From assembly GCA_000697055.1 (NCBI GenBank), contig JNDT01001802.1, forward strand, positions 1-64,000: 64,000 bases of DNA, in the 5' to 3' direction. The notes under the pieces were generated by a model that did no database searches, had not been told where the DNA came from, and saw nothing but the letters and a program-made list of their open reading frames with translations. The position numbers and the translations under genes are program-made. Position 1 is the stretch's first letter; the number at the start of each line of letters is the position of its first letter. The stretch is from Saksenaea vasiformis B4078 (lineage: Eukaryota > Mucoromycota > Mucoromycetes > Mucorales > Saksenaeaceae). Positions 11,260 through 25,100 of this stretch are shown here, piece by piece.

Positions 11260-13883
11260 TTACAGAGCAAAGGAGAAGATGGCTTCCATCTCGTCTATAG
11301 TTCTTGGCAAAATTGTATCTGGGGCAGTGTATTCATTCTTTGGGTCCTCTATCGCTTTGCTGATACGTCTATATGTATCTAACAAGATACGAATCGCCCC
11401 ATCTTGGACTTGCCTACAATGTTGCGATGTGGACAGTCGCCGCAGCTGAGGAGCAACATCTGCACTGACAAGTACCAAGAAAGTGTCGAACTGGGACATA
11501 GTTGCTGTCAAACTCTCAGCATCCATTTCAGGAACAGCCGAAAGCGGTGTCTATGAGCAAATAAGCCAATTTTGTTTGTCAACCACGTTATATTACCTTC
11601 GGATCTTTGTCCAGAAGAGCGTTCTGAATTTTGGCAAGACCTGACTGTTCTAAAAGCTCGTCATACTATAACAGCGTCAGTATGAAACCTGTTTCTGATC
11701 ACGCTTACATGTTCCGATGCAATAGCGTTCAAAAAGTCGTCTATTTGCGCGGTAATTGATTCTCTCTTTTTCTTCGTGAAAGGATAAGATATCATGACGG
11801 ACTACATCGACCAGGTTAGTTTCTAATGCAACTTGGATCAGCACTTGGGCCAACCTGTAGATGATGCATGCAATTGACCATATAGATATCATGCTCAATC
11901 TTAGTATATCCAGCCACTGACAATTCACTCATCTGCAGTAACGGATCAACGATAGCATCTAACGTAGCGCCAATGTCAAATTCGGGAAATCCGCCAGTGC
12001 TATTTGTTGCTACGATGAGTGAGGAGTCATAAGACGCTAGGATCTCTTTCTACAAAAGAAAAGCAAACCCATGAGATTCTTTTTTCTCAAACCTTGTTAC
12101 TTACAAGCTGAAATGAGATCTCTCTCACGACAGGTGAGACTGTCAATCCTTGAGGTGGTGGCTACCCGTTAGAGAGAATTAATTTCGTCGCAACGCTACT
12201 GTCTTGTAACTTACTTCTGCAGATAGCAGAATGTGCTCAGCCTGACCACTTAGTGTCTTGAAAAAGTATTGGTATGCCATCTCTGTTATACTAATACAGA
12301 TGAGATAACATAATACAGATCATGGTTTGAACCTACTCGTATAACGTAACAGCCAAGGCAGCATTTTTTCGCAGTAAATTGTTTACTGTTATCGTATAAA
12401 ATTGAATTAGATTTGCCACGCGATACGACGTAATTGCTCCAGGTTGTAATACAAGGACTTGCTCCATCCTAGACTGCAGAGCGTCAGCAGCAGCAATCGT
12501 ACGGAATGATAGAAACCTTCAGTGGTCTGCACGCGCCCTCCATAGCACAATCCATCAAATCATCAATAGCATCTTGTATCTGGATGCCTGCAGGCATTTC
12601 GCGAGACTTATTGTCGGTTGACCCTGATCCCTCTTGAATTTTAGATTCCAAACTTAGCTAAGGGCCCTTCTTGACTATTGGGTATCTTTTTTTTTTTACC
12701 TTTATTCGCTGATGTCTGAAATAAGGCCTCTAGCATCTCTTTTTCGCTTGCGCATGCTTGATGTATCCACGCCAACATATCGCCGATATACCTTAACGTG
12801 TCGTGCGCTTGCAATTCAATTGGTCTGGACGTACCACCTGGTCCTCCTCTTGTCAATGCAGTGATAAATGCTCGTGCTACTGCGTCCCTCCTCGCCACCG
12901 CAATTTCATCCAATATGGTTCTAACATCGATACCAAGGTCAAAGAACTTTCCTCTTTAAATTACCATCTTACTGAAATAGCACAGGACGGTGCCTTAATG
13001 CGTGGAGAGCGTTTGACATTAGCTTTCCAACTTCAATACTATCCCCACCAAATGACACACGGCTTTCGTACTGCGTCCATCGATATAATTTATCGTATGC
13101 TATTTCCTGGTGATGCGTCATGGACTGCATGATTTGTTCCCTACCATCGTTCTGTAAACGCTTTTCGTCACCGTGCCCCTATTTATGCATACCCAGCTTG
13201 TTGGTAATTCGTCATTAAGAGTAGTTGACAATCATTATGAATTTGTTGCAGATGGGTGAGTGCAGCAAAGAACTCCTCGCTAATGTTAACTGATGGGGAG
13301 CAGAGGATATTGATTTCATCATCACTGAGGGTAAACTTCTCCAGAAAACTGTCAACGATCAAGAGACGGGTCGCGCATGCTGAACTACACGGTCAGATAT
13401 CAGTCAGCATAGTAGTTACCACGTGTTTTCCTGTTACCTCTGCTTGTGAACCGTGCTGGCTTGTTCCATCATAACAGCGGTCTGTGCTTCCGCTTTATCG
13501 AGTCGTTGTTGCATATGCTTGCAGACATTATCCATTTCATGTACTTGTGTCTCCAACACTTCCAATTCCTGCGCAAACTTAGCTCCCTGAACTCACAGCG
13601 ATTCTCTTCTCCTCACCTTCACCACTTTTCCATAAGCTTCCAGGAATTTGATATTTATTTCAATCTCTCTTCTTTCAATGGAACCTCGTAAATTGCGTCT
13701 CAAATCAGCTTCATCCAAATCAGGAATGTCCGAGAGAGCTGTCAGCGCTGTTTTTATGCGTGTAACTTCCGACACCGAAGAGCTGAGGACTTTATTAAGC
13801 TTGGCAACAAGCGATTTATTCGGCTTATTCGAGATTGAACTTGGTAGAGCATCGGTCGCCGGTGGTGTATCTGGATGTTCCAT
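11260..13883 (-). CDS. COG6: Conserved oligomeric Golgi complex subunit 6
   Basis: Multi-exon gene read from 13883 ([14 protein letters not shown]) to 11260. The N-terminal region matches Cog6: a LVAKLNKVL helix, then [20 protein letters not shown], followed after an intron by a coiled coil and a block around [14 protein letters not shown]. The middle has [19 protein letters not shown] and [17 protein letters not shown], which is highly conserved in Cog6. The last exon (11526-11260) holds the C-terminal helices. COG tethers retrograde vesicles at the Golgi, and Cog6 sits in lobe B. Some internal exon boundaries between 11530 and 12640 were not fixed. It is convergent with the molybdate transporter (212 bp between stops) and divergent from separase. 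Confidence 0.88.
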
Positions 13884-14002
13884 GGCAGTTCAGAGTAAAG
13901 AGGCACCTCAAAGGATAAAGCCGTCACGAACTTCTGTCGCGTTACACGCAACATGCTGGTTCAGGGCGTCTGCGCCTTTCTATTCTTCTATTGTCCGAGA
14001 TC
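13884..14002. promoter_or_regulatory. Bidirectional COG6/separase promoter
   Basis: Only 119 bp separate the two start codons, which face away from each other. Any core promoter for both genes must lie here or inside the coding regions. No TATA box was identified with confidence. Confidence 0.5.
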
Positions 14003-17000
14003 ATGTCCTCACCAGCCTCGCTGTTACTATCATTAAAAGACTTCTCGCAATGCAACGAAAACTTATCTGCTTCTGTCCGATCGTTGATTCTAGAACCATT
14101 CCAGCCTGATATGTCACAACCTGAATCGCTGCGTCGAGTGCGAAAACCGTCGCGTAACGAATTCAAGTCATTAGCGACAACATTAGCTCCCCTAGCCGCC
14201 CGCATAGTGAATCAGAACATTGAAACGCTTGTCAGACTCAAGGAAGGCAGCAATAAATCACGATTACCAAATCGCAAAGGCGCGATCAACTGTTTGGTGG
14301 ACAGTGCCTTTTACGCGACAGCAGCCTTGAAACATATGAAGGCATACACAAAACTTAAGCCATTAGATATTGAAAAGACGACATCCAACTTGATTTGCAA
14401 AATCGTTGAGGTTGGAGAGGTATGCGATCGATCATTTTGATCACTGGCTTATGCTTTGCGACTGTAGTTTGGACGCGCCCTAGAAGAACTACATAAATTT
14501 AGATCCAATCTTATGAAAATTGCGACGCTGCCATCTGAATTGTCCGAATTACAAAGCTTATCACCTTGTAATTCGAATATCTCCGCCAATCACCACCGCG
14601 ATACTGGTTCCTTATATCCTTTTGGTAGCACCAAACTGCAAACAACGCCACAACCGACAATGTCACAGCGAGAGAAAGACATAGTCCAACGTTATGGAGA
14701 ACTACTTGCATTTCCCTTGGACGACAATGTCCGCGACACTAGCATGATTTTACTCGTGCTGGCATATCAAGCCAATGTCATTCGATGTTGGACTGATATT
14801 GATAATGGGTTGCTGTTACGAGTAAGAACAATTTGAAAGAAAAGGTTAGAATGCTCACAAAACTTCGACTGGTAGCATCTGCCGTTTTATCTTAATAAGC
14901 CAGGGAATTTTCTCGAATGGTGCAAACATCTGCTAAAGATCGATACAGCAAATGCAAAGAAACAACTGGATGTGTTGTATCGCTTATTAAACAGAGCATC
15001 AAAACGGGTTCCTGTTACTGGTACGGGGCGGGACCACACTATGTCTGCTGTAGCTAATAGTGCAACCGCAGGTGATGCAGCTTTGTACAGATTTCACTTG
15101 CAGGCGATGGCATTAAAGGCATCGGCACTATCAGGAACCTCAACGTTACAGTGGTTGTGTGAAAATATGATACATGATGGTATTATATATGAAAAAAATG
15201 AAGGCGAAGGTAAGATCTCAATCATGTCACCACATTTTTTTGACTTGAATTCACTAGGACGATATACATATTTACAGCTTGTCTGTAACGACTTCCTCGA
15301 AATGCTTACGCCAGATATACAAAACATCTCAGAGACACGTGCATATTTCACTCTGTGCGAATTTTATGCTTATGTATCACGCAAGGTATCGCGCTGAAGC
15401 ATAAATTAATAACCATGAAAAGGGTATCTGAACGGAAAGATATATTAGGCAAACAACGATACGGGGATCGCTCTGGCGTCGAAATTTATAATGCGATCGT
15501 TGGAGAATCTGCTTCAAACACCGGATACTTGCACCTACTTCCATGCTGCTTATGCATCTCTGTCAAGGCTTTCGCTGGGGTCAGCGCAAATCGATTCCAT
15601 AATTTCTGGGAATACAGGTAACGCTTTTTCAAACATGGTCTTTTCTCAACTACAACTACGTAGATACACACGAGCTTGGTGTCACCTTGAAAGATGCCTC
15701 TGATTACTTGTATATTGTGTCAGTACGTCTGGAGAAAAACAAATTGGGCGATGACAACGCTGGCCGAACGATAGCAACACTGTGCAAAAGTATCAATGGC
15801 TTTCGGCAAACCTGTACTAAGCTATACGAGATGGTTGAGAAAGAAACCCGGCGCGGAACAAGCGACGCAACATCAGATGAAAATAGTTACGCAACGCCGC
15901 CACGTCATTCATCGCCTACAGAAAAAGATTTTGGTCGATGGAAAGGCACTGTTCGATCTATCGTCGAAGTATTAGATCGCTGCGGTGACGTTCTATCCGC
16001 AACTTTACGTCTAACGAAGAAGAAGGTAGGAGGCGTTCACCAAGCACATCTTTAACTGGACTCGTAGTTAGTTGCGGATCGACCCAAGTATGCGTCGTTA
16101 CCCGGAGATCTTAAGCTTGCGTTTGTGGATGTCATGGTGCTGCTCTCCAGAATACATTTTGAGGTTGAACTGGAGTATACGTACCAGGAAGCCTACGGTT
16201 TTCTTTCCAATGCTGAAAACTTATGTCGAGATTATGATTTCCCATCTGGTTACCGTTGGCTATCGGCCGAGTATTATGCGATCGGTACTTCGATGGTTAC
16301 AGCAGATATGTATGCAAAGGCAGTCTATGCTCTTCGAAAAGGATGCGTACTTTTAGAAAAAGATACAAATCGAGCGGAGACACATGCTGGTAGACTTCAT
16401 TTATGTAAACGATACGAGACTTTAGGTATATGCTGCTTGAAAAACAATGATTTCGAGGTAAGTAAATTCCAGTAATGTAAATGTGTCATGACTTAGTTGG
16501 ATCGTATCTAGGACGGATTAAAAGCACTTCGACTAGCACTGAACCGATTACCACCGAACGCTGTTGACGCTTTTGTTAAAAACGCCGATTCTGATTCCAT
16601 ATACACTCTCAGCCAACAGAACCCACTTGTCTTTAAATTAATTGACCGCTTCTTACGATCTTCTGTCATCAGCTCTAACCAAGATATCACATTTCCAAGT
16701 GAAATTATGAACACAGAAACAATGAGTTCCACACAAGTTTCCATCCTTCTTGAATGTGAACTGAAGGCTCTACAAGGTTTATCTGCCAAGATGGACCTTA
16801 CAAGGCAGCAATCGAAGATAATTGATCTATTACTCCATCATTACACACCAAGAAACTATCCCATTCGTCGTGCAAGGTACAAACAAAATCGTATTACATA
16901 CAGCAAATGAAATGGGTTCCTTTTAGGGTTCTACTGGAGAAAGTCCGCGTTGAGAGATCAAAGCGTTCGCCACCAGAAGTCGCAATAGTTGCTGCATTGA

Positions 17001-20000
17001 ACTGTGCGAAAGAAGCTAAAGCATTGTTAACGTCAAAGGTACACTATTTGGGAAAAAAAGCAATATACACTCACAATCTTCTTAGATATTTGGTCAAGAC
17101 GCTAATCTTGTTCACTGTCAAGAACACTACCTTGCACTTTCCTGTTGTTGGATAGCCATATGCCATCGGGAACTTGATAAGAGCAATCCAGATATGTTTA
17201 AAGACGCTCTTAAGCTGTGGAATTCAGTTTTTGATGGCATCAAACCGTTTTATATTGGCACCAACTCCAAGGAGGATATACGTTTGGTTTCTCGAAAAAT
17301 CGACGACGTAGAGAATCTATACGATTATCTCCGTATCCTTTTAAATAACTGAAGACGCAAACATGACACCATCATATATAACTCTATATTTCCATAACCT
17401 TTTTTACAGGGATGTTGGTAGATCTATTCTGCGCAGATTATCTGTGGACTTTCCAAATCAATGCCTTGAGGTTGATGTTAAAGCTGAACAGTGGATTGCG
17501 CACCGACGTCGATCAATACTCTGGTAGGCGAAGCAGCTGTTATTCTCATTTATAACGACTTCGTAGCATTGGTGAAAATATGTGCAAAGATAGGCAGAAT
17601 ATACCAAGAACGTGGCTACTGCGGGAAAGCATCCGTCGAATTTTCACGCGCAAAATCCGTTATCGAAGCCAAACCATGTTCGGTGGAAGCAGAGATCACC
17701 TATTTAGTTTTATATGCACAACATGCCGCAGCTTGCTGTGACGCAACGAAAAGGTAAAAAGACTTCATCAGTACACAGCTTTCTCAATTTCCACCAGTGA
17801 GCAAAGTCTAAGCTTAGGGAGAAAACTATGGGAACTCAATGGCGTGGATTCGAGCAAGAATCCTATAAAATCAGCCCGACTACGCCTGGAAAAAATGATA
17901 ACGCTGGCTGATGTGCATTTGGCTCGATCGCTAACAGCTTTGGAAGAGGTAAACCTCAAAGATGACGAGACGCCATCTGATGCATGGACTGCGTTATTAG
18001 AACAAATTTACCGCTGCTATTGATGATAGCAAGTCTGCACTTCGCATTTTTAATAGATGCATCATCGCTGTCCAGAGCAGAGTTGCAAGTCGCACCGAAG
18101 ATACAGCAGTCAACGATCCTTTCGAATCCAAACCTATTGGAGAACAGCAGAGCACAGTTCATCAGACAAATAACAGTACCGATCTATCCAGCAGTATTGC
18201 ATTTAAGGAAGCACAATGGGAAATCTCTCAGGTATGTACAAACTGTTCGTATTCCTTTTCGCTTTTTTTTTTATTGAAGTCAATCCGTTTTCTAGCACAT
18301 AAGCATCTGCCTTCGACATCTCGGACAATTGCTTATGATCTACGGCTCGTGGCGAGAAGCGCAGTATTGCTTTGAACAAGGACAAGCTCTCGGCAAAAAG
18401 GTGAAGTCCGCAATTATGACATATCGTTTTCTTGTGGATATCAGCGAGCTTCACATGCGCACTGGAAACTTCGAAAAGTGCTTATCCAATCTGGAAGAAG
18501 CCAGAGCTGTACTCCCGGAGGTAAATCACATGCAATAGCCCTATTTCGTTGACATTACGTTTGTAGGGAAGAGAGTTCTTATACGAACAAACCATTCTAA
18601 AGAATGTAGTCGGCTTTCTCAATCATAAGCAAGGGACTGCTGATACTGCTATCCAGTCAATCGATGAGGCACGGGAAATGCTTCAAATGATGACGAGCGG
18701 GCAGTTTATCGAAGCCATAGATATCTTCGGCAACAAGTAAATGTCCAAGCTCACCAGTAACCGGTTCTAATTTCCTCCATAGTATTCCTAAAGAGAGATT
18801 CGTGTCCAAACCTCTGGGTAAGATTATAAACTCCAAAAAACGGCAGATCAACACTAAAATTTGCTATTAGAAGACGACCGCAATTACATTTGCACTCCTT
18901 TGCAAGAAATGCTATCTGAGAGTCATATGCGGAAAGGTATGCATAACGCGCACTATAGGAGATTAACCGTTACTTTACTAGCACAAATTTTGGCTGAAAA
19001 GGGGTCTGCGTCTGCAGCTGCCGAAATCTTTGGGATGGCAAGCAAGCCTGTTAAAAACGCCTCTCTGGTACGATTGGAAAACGAAACACGATGTCTAATA
19101 TAGCTCACGCACTTTGTATAGACTACCTATCATGCCATAAATTCTTACATCCGCCATAGGATGGCTTGCGACGAGCTAAGCAAATATCCTGGAATTGGCC
19201 GATTACCCCAAGAAGGTAATTCACATGAATTGTACTTTGTACTACATATGATTTTAACTTCCTTCTAGCGCTTGTATTACCTTTACTGAAGTATCAGAAT
19301 CTGCGCGAGCAATACAGTCTTCTTTATGCCGGATTAACTCATCCATTGCCATATATGATTGAACAATATCAGAAAGGAGCCACCGTATCCAAGGCTGATA
19401 TGTTGCAAAGATTATGTGTGGAGATCGGATGCTCAAACTTTTTTTACCATTATCTCGCGCTTGACGACCATAGCCACGAAGTTGATCATGTTCTTCAATG
19501 CGCATATTTCCTTGGTAAGGTCTTCTAAGGCGTACTACTATGGCAAACTGATGTCAAAATCGGTAGAAATGGCAAAAGGTCTGAATGTCCGTCGGGAAAT
19601 GAAATCATGTTTGGAGCAGAAGCTTAATATTCCAAAAATGCAATACTTCATTGAAGGAGAGGACTGGCCAGAAAGTGTTTCGAGCACCAACAACGATATC
19701 ATGGACGTCGACGGTCCAGATATCTTTGCTGATCGTCCAGAATGGATTAGACCGCATCTTCGAAATCTCCTTGATATGCACCAAAACGAAAACCGGTTGG
19801 ATGGCAAAGATTTCCAGGAGGCATTTGTGAATACCCTTCCAAATTGCTGGACGATCTGCTCGCTGACCTTGGATCCTCAGAACGGAGATCTTTATATCAC
19901 GAGGATGCGTGCAAATGAAACGCCTTTTGTAGTCAAACTGCCATTGGATCGAGTTATTCATCGTCAAACCGTGCATGATATCTTGCCATATGATGCTGCC

Positions 20001-21529
20001 GTCGCGGAACTGAAAGAAATTATTCGTTTGAGCGATGAGACCATCCATGGCGGGAAAAAAGATCTAGACAGACGTGAAGTGGATGAATGGTGGACAACGC
20101 GTATTCAGCTTGACCGGCGTTTGAAACAACTTATTGCACGTATTGAAGACAATTGGTTCAGCGGTTTTAAGGTACGTCTACTTGTTCCAATTGGACTTCG
20201 CTTTAACCTATCCATCACAGGGTTTACTTTGTGGGATTTACTTTGAGCATGAAACAGAGTTGTGCAATTTTCAGAAGCTGGTTACCTCGGCTATTAGCAG
20301 TGCGGTCTCGGAAACTGTCAACGTCAGCAGGGATATCTGCCGCATGATGCTTAGACTAGGACCTGAACCACGAAGCAGGGATGTGGAGGACATTGTGTAT
20401 TATCTCACTACTTGCTATAAGAACTACAACCTTGCTGGCAGGCTATCGACTGTGGATACTGAACAGGTAAGCTTGTATCATTATGTTGGTACATATTTAC
20501 AGGAAAAATCACGTAGTTGGTTCGTAAATTGGGCTCTGGAATAAGTGGCTATCATCGTCGATCACAAGCAGCAGGCGTGAGGACGATGGCTCGTATTCCC
20601 AATGATCATGTCATCTTGATCCTCGATAAATATACCCACATGCTACCATTAGAAAGCATGCCCATTATGCGATCACAAGCGGTATCGCGCCTTCCTTGCC
20701 TTTCATTCCTGCGTGATCGCATCGCCTACGGTTATAGCTCGGAAAGTCGATCAAACAGAGAAGGCTGGCGTGATATTAGAGTTGATCGACAAAGTGCCTA
20801 CTACGTTCTCAATCCGAGTGGAGACCTTATGAATACCCAGAACGAATTTGAGTCTACATTTAAAAGGTAAACTTAGCATAAAATAGAATGGCTGATAATG
20901 ACTGGCTTTATAGCATGCCAGGGTGGCATGGTATTGTTCACGAAAAGCCCAGCGAAGCACTATGTCAAGAGGCGCTATCTTCAAAACAATTGTACTTGTA
21001 AGTCCCTTGCTCGTTGAGATTCAAACGACTTAGACGTTGCATCCAGATACTTTGGACACAGTGCTGGTCAATCGTTTTTGCGTGGCCAGCATGTTCGACA
21101 AGTGGAACAATGCCCTGTGGCGCTTTTGATGGGATGCAGTAGCGGAGCGTTGGAGTCTCGCGGTGACTACGATCCTAGCGGCTATGTGATGAATTTCCTT
21201 ATTGGCGGGAGGTGAGCGACTTGCTAGCATTTGTTGTTGTTTACTTACATCTATATCCCAGTCCGTGTGTAGTTGCCAATTTATGGGATGTGACGGATAA
21301 AAGTATCGACAAGATCTCGAAAAAGATTATGTCTGTCTGGGGATTGCTAGATCGGAATGAATCTATCCCACCACAATCACTCGTAGAAGCTGTAGCTGCT
21401 TCAAGGGATGAGTGCAATCTACCGTATCTCATAGGTAAGCAGTTTTCGGGGAGGTAGAAGTCGTTAATAGAAGGAATAGGCGCAGCTCCTGTGGTCTACG
21501 GTGTACCAGTCTTCCTGGGATGTACATAG
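14003..21529 (+). CDS. ESP1: Separase (sister-chromatid cohesin protease)
   Basis: Large multi-exon gene on the plus strand. The start is taken at the ATG at 14003 (MSSPASLLLSLKDF) and the stop at 21529. The N-terminal two thirds is an alpha-helical, TPR-like solenoid typical of separases. The last kilobase is the peptidase C50 domain, which cleaves the kleisin subunit of cohesin at anaphase. The catalytic His is in YFGHSAGQ (codon 21057-21059) and the catalytic Cys in LLMGCSSGAL (codon 21135-21137). Further conserved blocks are VILILDKYTHMLPLESMP and VVANLWDVTDKSID, and the protein ends in APVVYGVPVFLG. Most introns are about 45-75 bp. The residue after the catalytic His is Ser, where I remember Gly in most separases. 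Securin would be the expected inhibitor; none is in the window. The complete exon list was not closed for 14.4-20.0 kb. Confidence 0.92.
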
Positions 21530-22155
21530 GTGTATACTAAGCACACTATCGAGGCATATACGGTGATATCCGTAACTAAATAATTGACAGTAGTAAATAT
21601 CAATGTCTTGAACTATAACGATACAATGAAAATAAGTCTAAAATATCAAAGTACTAAGCACAAAGTTTGATCTTTGTAATAATTATATAATACAGTTATC
21701 GATGATCGCTTGCGGAGCAGTAATACGCTAGAGGGAAGTGTTACTGAAACGAGACCCGAAGTGATGAATGACATTGTCAATAATCGCCGCGGGCATCTTG
21801 CCTTGATCATGCTTAACAAATCGGAACCGGTTTAGACCGGTCTTGGAAGAATCTTAACACCTCTTTGATAAATGCAAGCTTAATCTAAGATAAAGAGTTA
21901 CCAACGCGATTCCATTTGCTACGCTAAAGATCTTTCTTTTATGATATATCATCGATAAGCACGTCAAAAGGAACATTGACTGTTCAGCAAGTCGTTTTAT
22001 ACAGTATCAACAAGCTGTTGTTAGTATATCACCTCAACTGATGCGATCAAACTGTTTACTTCTTATGTTAACAAGTATACCGCCTCACTACGTTTAGTCC
22101 CGCAATGAAAATTTTATGATGTTAGCGAAAGGTGACAGAGGATCGACAAATTTAC
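21530..22155. other. Region downstream of separase and Fanzor copy 1
   Basis: 626 bp holding the 3' flanks of two convergent loci. On the minus strand this is where a guide RNA for the Fanzor would be expected to extend. Unlike copy 2, I see no strong GC-rich hairpin here. Confidence 0.4.
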
Positions 22156-25100
22156 CTAAACCACTTGTATCTGATGCCTGGGTTTTTTCCCTGCAACTTT
22201 TTGGAATGGCGCTGGGCGACTACCATCGTTCACTGCTTCGTACAGCGCTACTTGCAAAATATTTCGGCTTGCGTTACAGTCTCGATTCCATACGATACTG
22301 CATTTTTTACATATGAGTGCCGCGTGAAGCGACTGACCAAGCGCTCCAATGATATTCTTTAACTCTTTGGCGCCACAACTGGAACAGATTTGAGATGTTC
22401 TGTATTCGTCAATGTCCACAACCTCGCAGAGACCAAGACGTTCCTTGCATTTGAGTTGGCGGTAAACAGCTGATGCCACCCCCGTTTTTTTCTTTTTCAT
22501 GGTATTAGAGAACATTGCGTTCCCGAAAGCGATTAAGGGCTTCTTTTTACATCTAGAAGGGATTGCTCGTACCCATTTGGAGCTGCCGGTAATGGTGAAC
22601 GTTAATTTTTTTGTAGGTGCGAATAATACCTTTTGCGCTCGGGAGTAGCCTGTTGTTGTTCAGTTTTACCTAAATGTTCCCTTCTCCGATGTCTCTTCTT
22701 CTGGCGCTTTTTCTTTCTTCATCTCCGCTGTAGCCGATGTCGATATCTGTTGACAGTATTTTTTTGGAAATATTTGTCGCCTCCGTTTATGAGCCTGGAT
22801 GCGAATTCATCTGTCGCCTTTTGGCGTCCGATGTACCTATTCAGTATTGTCAGTTATATAATATATGGACCATGCATTGTTAAACACCTCCAAAAACGAA
22901 GGCTTGCGAAACGCCTGCCATAAAATTCACATAAATCTCTACGGTATTGCAAAACATAACTGATGTAGCTCTTGAAACGCTCAATCTCAGCTGTTTTGTT
23001 TGTGGGCATATTGCGCTCGATCGACTGTATTTGGGTGTTATCTTTCTTCCATCGTTCTGTAATAGACCTGGACGTATTGTAGTTTGCAATATGATAATAC
23101 TCCTTGGTGGATGCTGTGATGATCTCGTGGGAAGAAGCATCGCAGCCATTGCTGGCAACGTAGGCATCTGTTATGCCTGGATCCACACCTATTACCTCAT
23201 AATTGTCCAGGTCATCTACAAAATCCGACATTTCTTTCGGTGCAGGTTTATCTTCGTCGTTCACACATAATTTTTTGCGAGTAAAAGTGAAAGACACAGA
23301 GTATCCATCCGTCGAAACACTCCATAGCTTCTTGGCTGTAGATTTTTTCGCCTGTTGTAATGACTTGAAGACGTTATCCTTGGCAACATCAAACATCGCC
23401 CAACAAGCATCTTGCAATTCTCCCTTTTGAGAAACAGACGGAATCAGCGAAGCGATAGTCTGCCTATCAAGCTGGATAAATCTCCAACCAAATTTCGTTG
23501 TCGGTGTTAACGAAAATAGCTTCTGTCTTTTTGGCAACGCCTTCGGGGAAAATTTCCCTCGAGCAACCTTTCTGATGATCTTCGATGTAAGTCGTGACAT
23601 GTATCTGCAATCTTCAGGGAAGATTTTCAGGAAAGTACCTTCAATCTTTTCTTGGATCGCCATATGTGTGGATGTTGCTTTTGCAATGTAGATGATGACG
23701 GCTGCACTTCCACAGATAGATTCATCAAACTATGAAAATGTTATTATTGACCAACTGATTCCCGCTTTTGTACCTTAGGTAGCAATGACACTGTATCCGT
23801 AACACACTTAACGAAGGATACCTATGAGTTTTGACTTTCTTTAGAGTTCAGAGATTGATACGAATGGTGCTTTCGCGTAAAGCTTCTGTTTAAGCCAATT
23901 TCGCGATGGAAGTGTTTGATTTTTCCTGACCGGGTGATCGCCCCATGACTCAAGATCTTCCAGAACCTTAAAGTACCGGTAAATACATTTCAGGTTTTGC
24001 AGACAGGGAGACATCGGTCACTGGTAGATCATCGGGCGATATTTAAGGTCTTTCAGGACTTTCCGGATCGCTGACATGTACTCATCGCGATATGGAAGAG
24101 AGTAAGGATAATGTGGTTGTCCTTTTGCACCAATGTCGTAAGTGAATTTGGCCAGCTTCGTAATGAAATCTGCTGATTCAGCAGGCTACAATAACATGTT
24201 TATAACACACGTCGTTCCATTACCACGGTTAACTTACTAGTTGTTGCTGCAGTCGATGCTTGACGAAATCAATCACACGCGACTCGAAGTTTTCAACGAT
24301 ATGGTTGGTGTACGTAGTTGACATTTCGATGCATATCTGGGAAGCAATATGCATGATATCGCCGCCGAAGTCATCGCTGTTTTCTCCAACCGGCTCCAGT
24401 TTCTGATATTCTTCGTAGATACCACGTAAATCTTTCTTCATACCGATGCTCATGTCTGACGATGTAATCTGATAGCCCAAGATTAACTGAGCGCATGCGT
24501 AGAAGAACTGTTCTTTAAAGCAGTGATGTTCCACTGGCTTTCTTTGACTTAGGCGCGAGATTATAAAAAGCGAGGAGACATAGTTGATTTGCTGCGAAAG
24601 ATCTAAGCAAAGATCACTATATGTTTATTTCCCTGTTTCAATGAAGAGATATACCTCTTATTGACTTCTGGAGATTCACGATTTTTGGTATGAGACTCTT
24701 ATCTTTGCACACCAAAGCCAAAGAAATCTTCCTGGTAAACATCTCATGTTTACCCATAGCCGTGGTAGCTGATTCCTTTTTGGAAGAAACATGGTACGGA
24801 CATAAAGTATTAGAGGATTGAGAGTGAGTTTTCATTGCCCTGAAATCACCATTCCGCTTGCATGTGGGACAATCCCTTGCATTCGGAGAACGATGCTTCA
24901 TAGCTTCTGCCAACTTGGCCGCTCTCTTCCGGTTTGCAATTTTTTCCTTTTCTTCGGTAGTTTTATTTTTCTTTCTTTTTTTCACCCAAACGGGAGGCGC
25001 CCCACTAATCGCACAGACACCTCGCAGCCATTCAATGGCCTCGATAGAAGCCGAATCAGAATTTACATTGCGCAACGGGTCATTATCGGGATCTTATTTT

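Noticed and set aside
24018..24020. Selenocysteine or programmed readthrough at TGA in Fanzor copy 1
   Set aside because: Copy 1 has other lesions as well, and copy 2 has a TAA at a different place. Decay explains them better.
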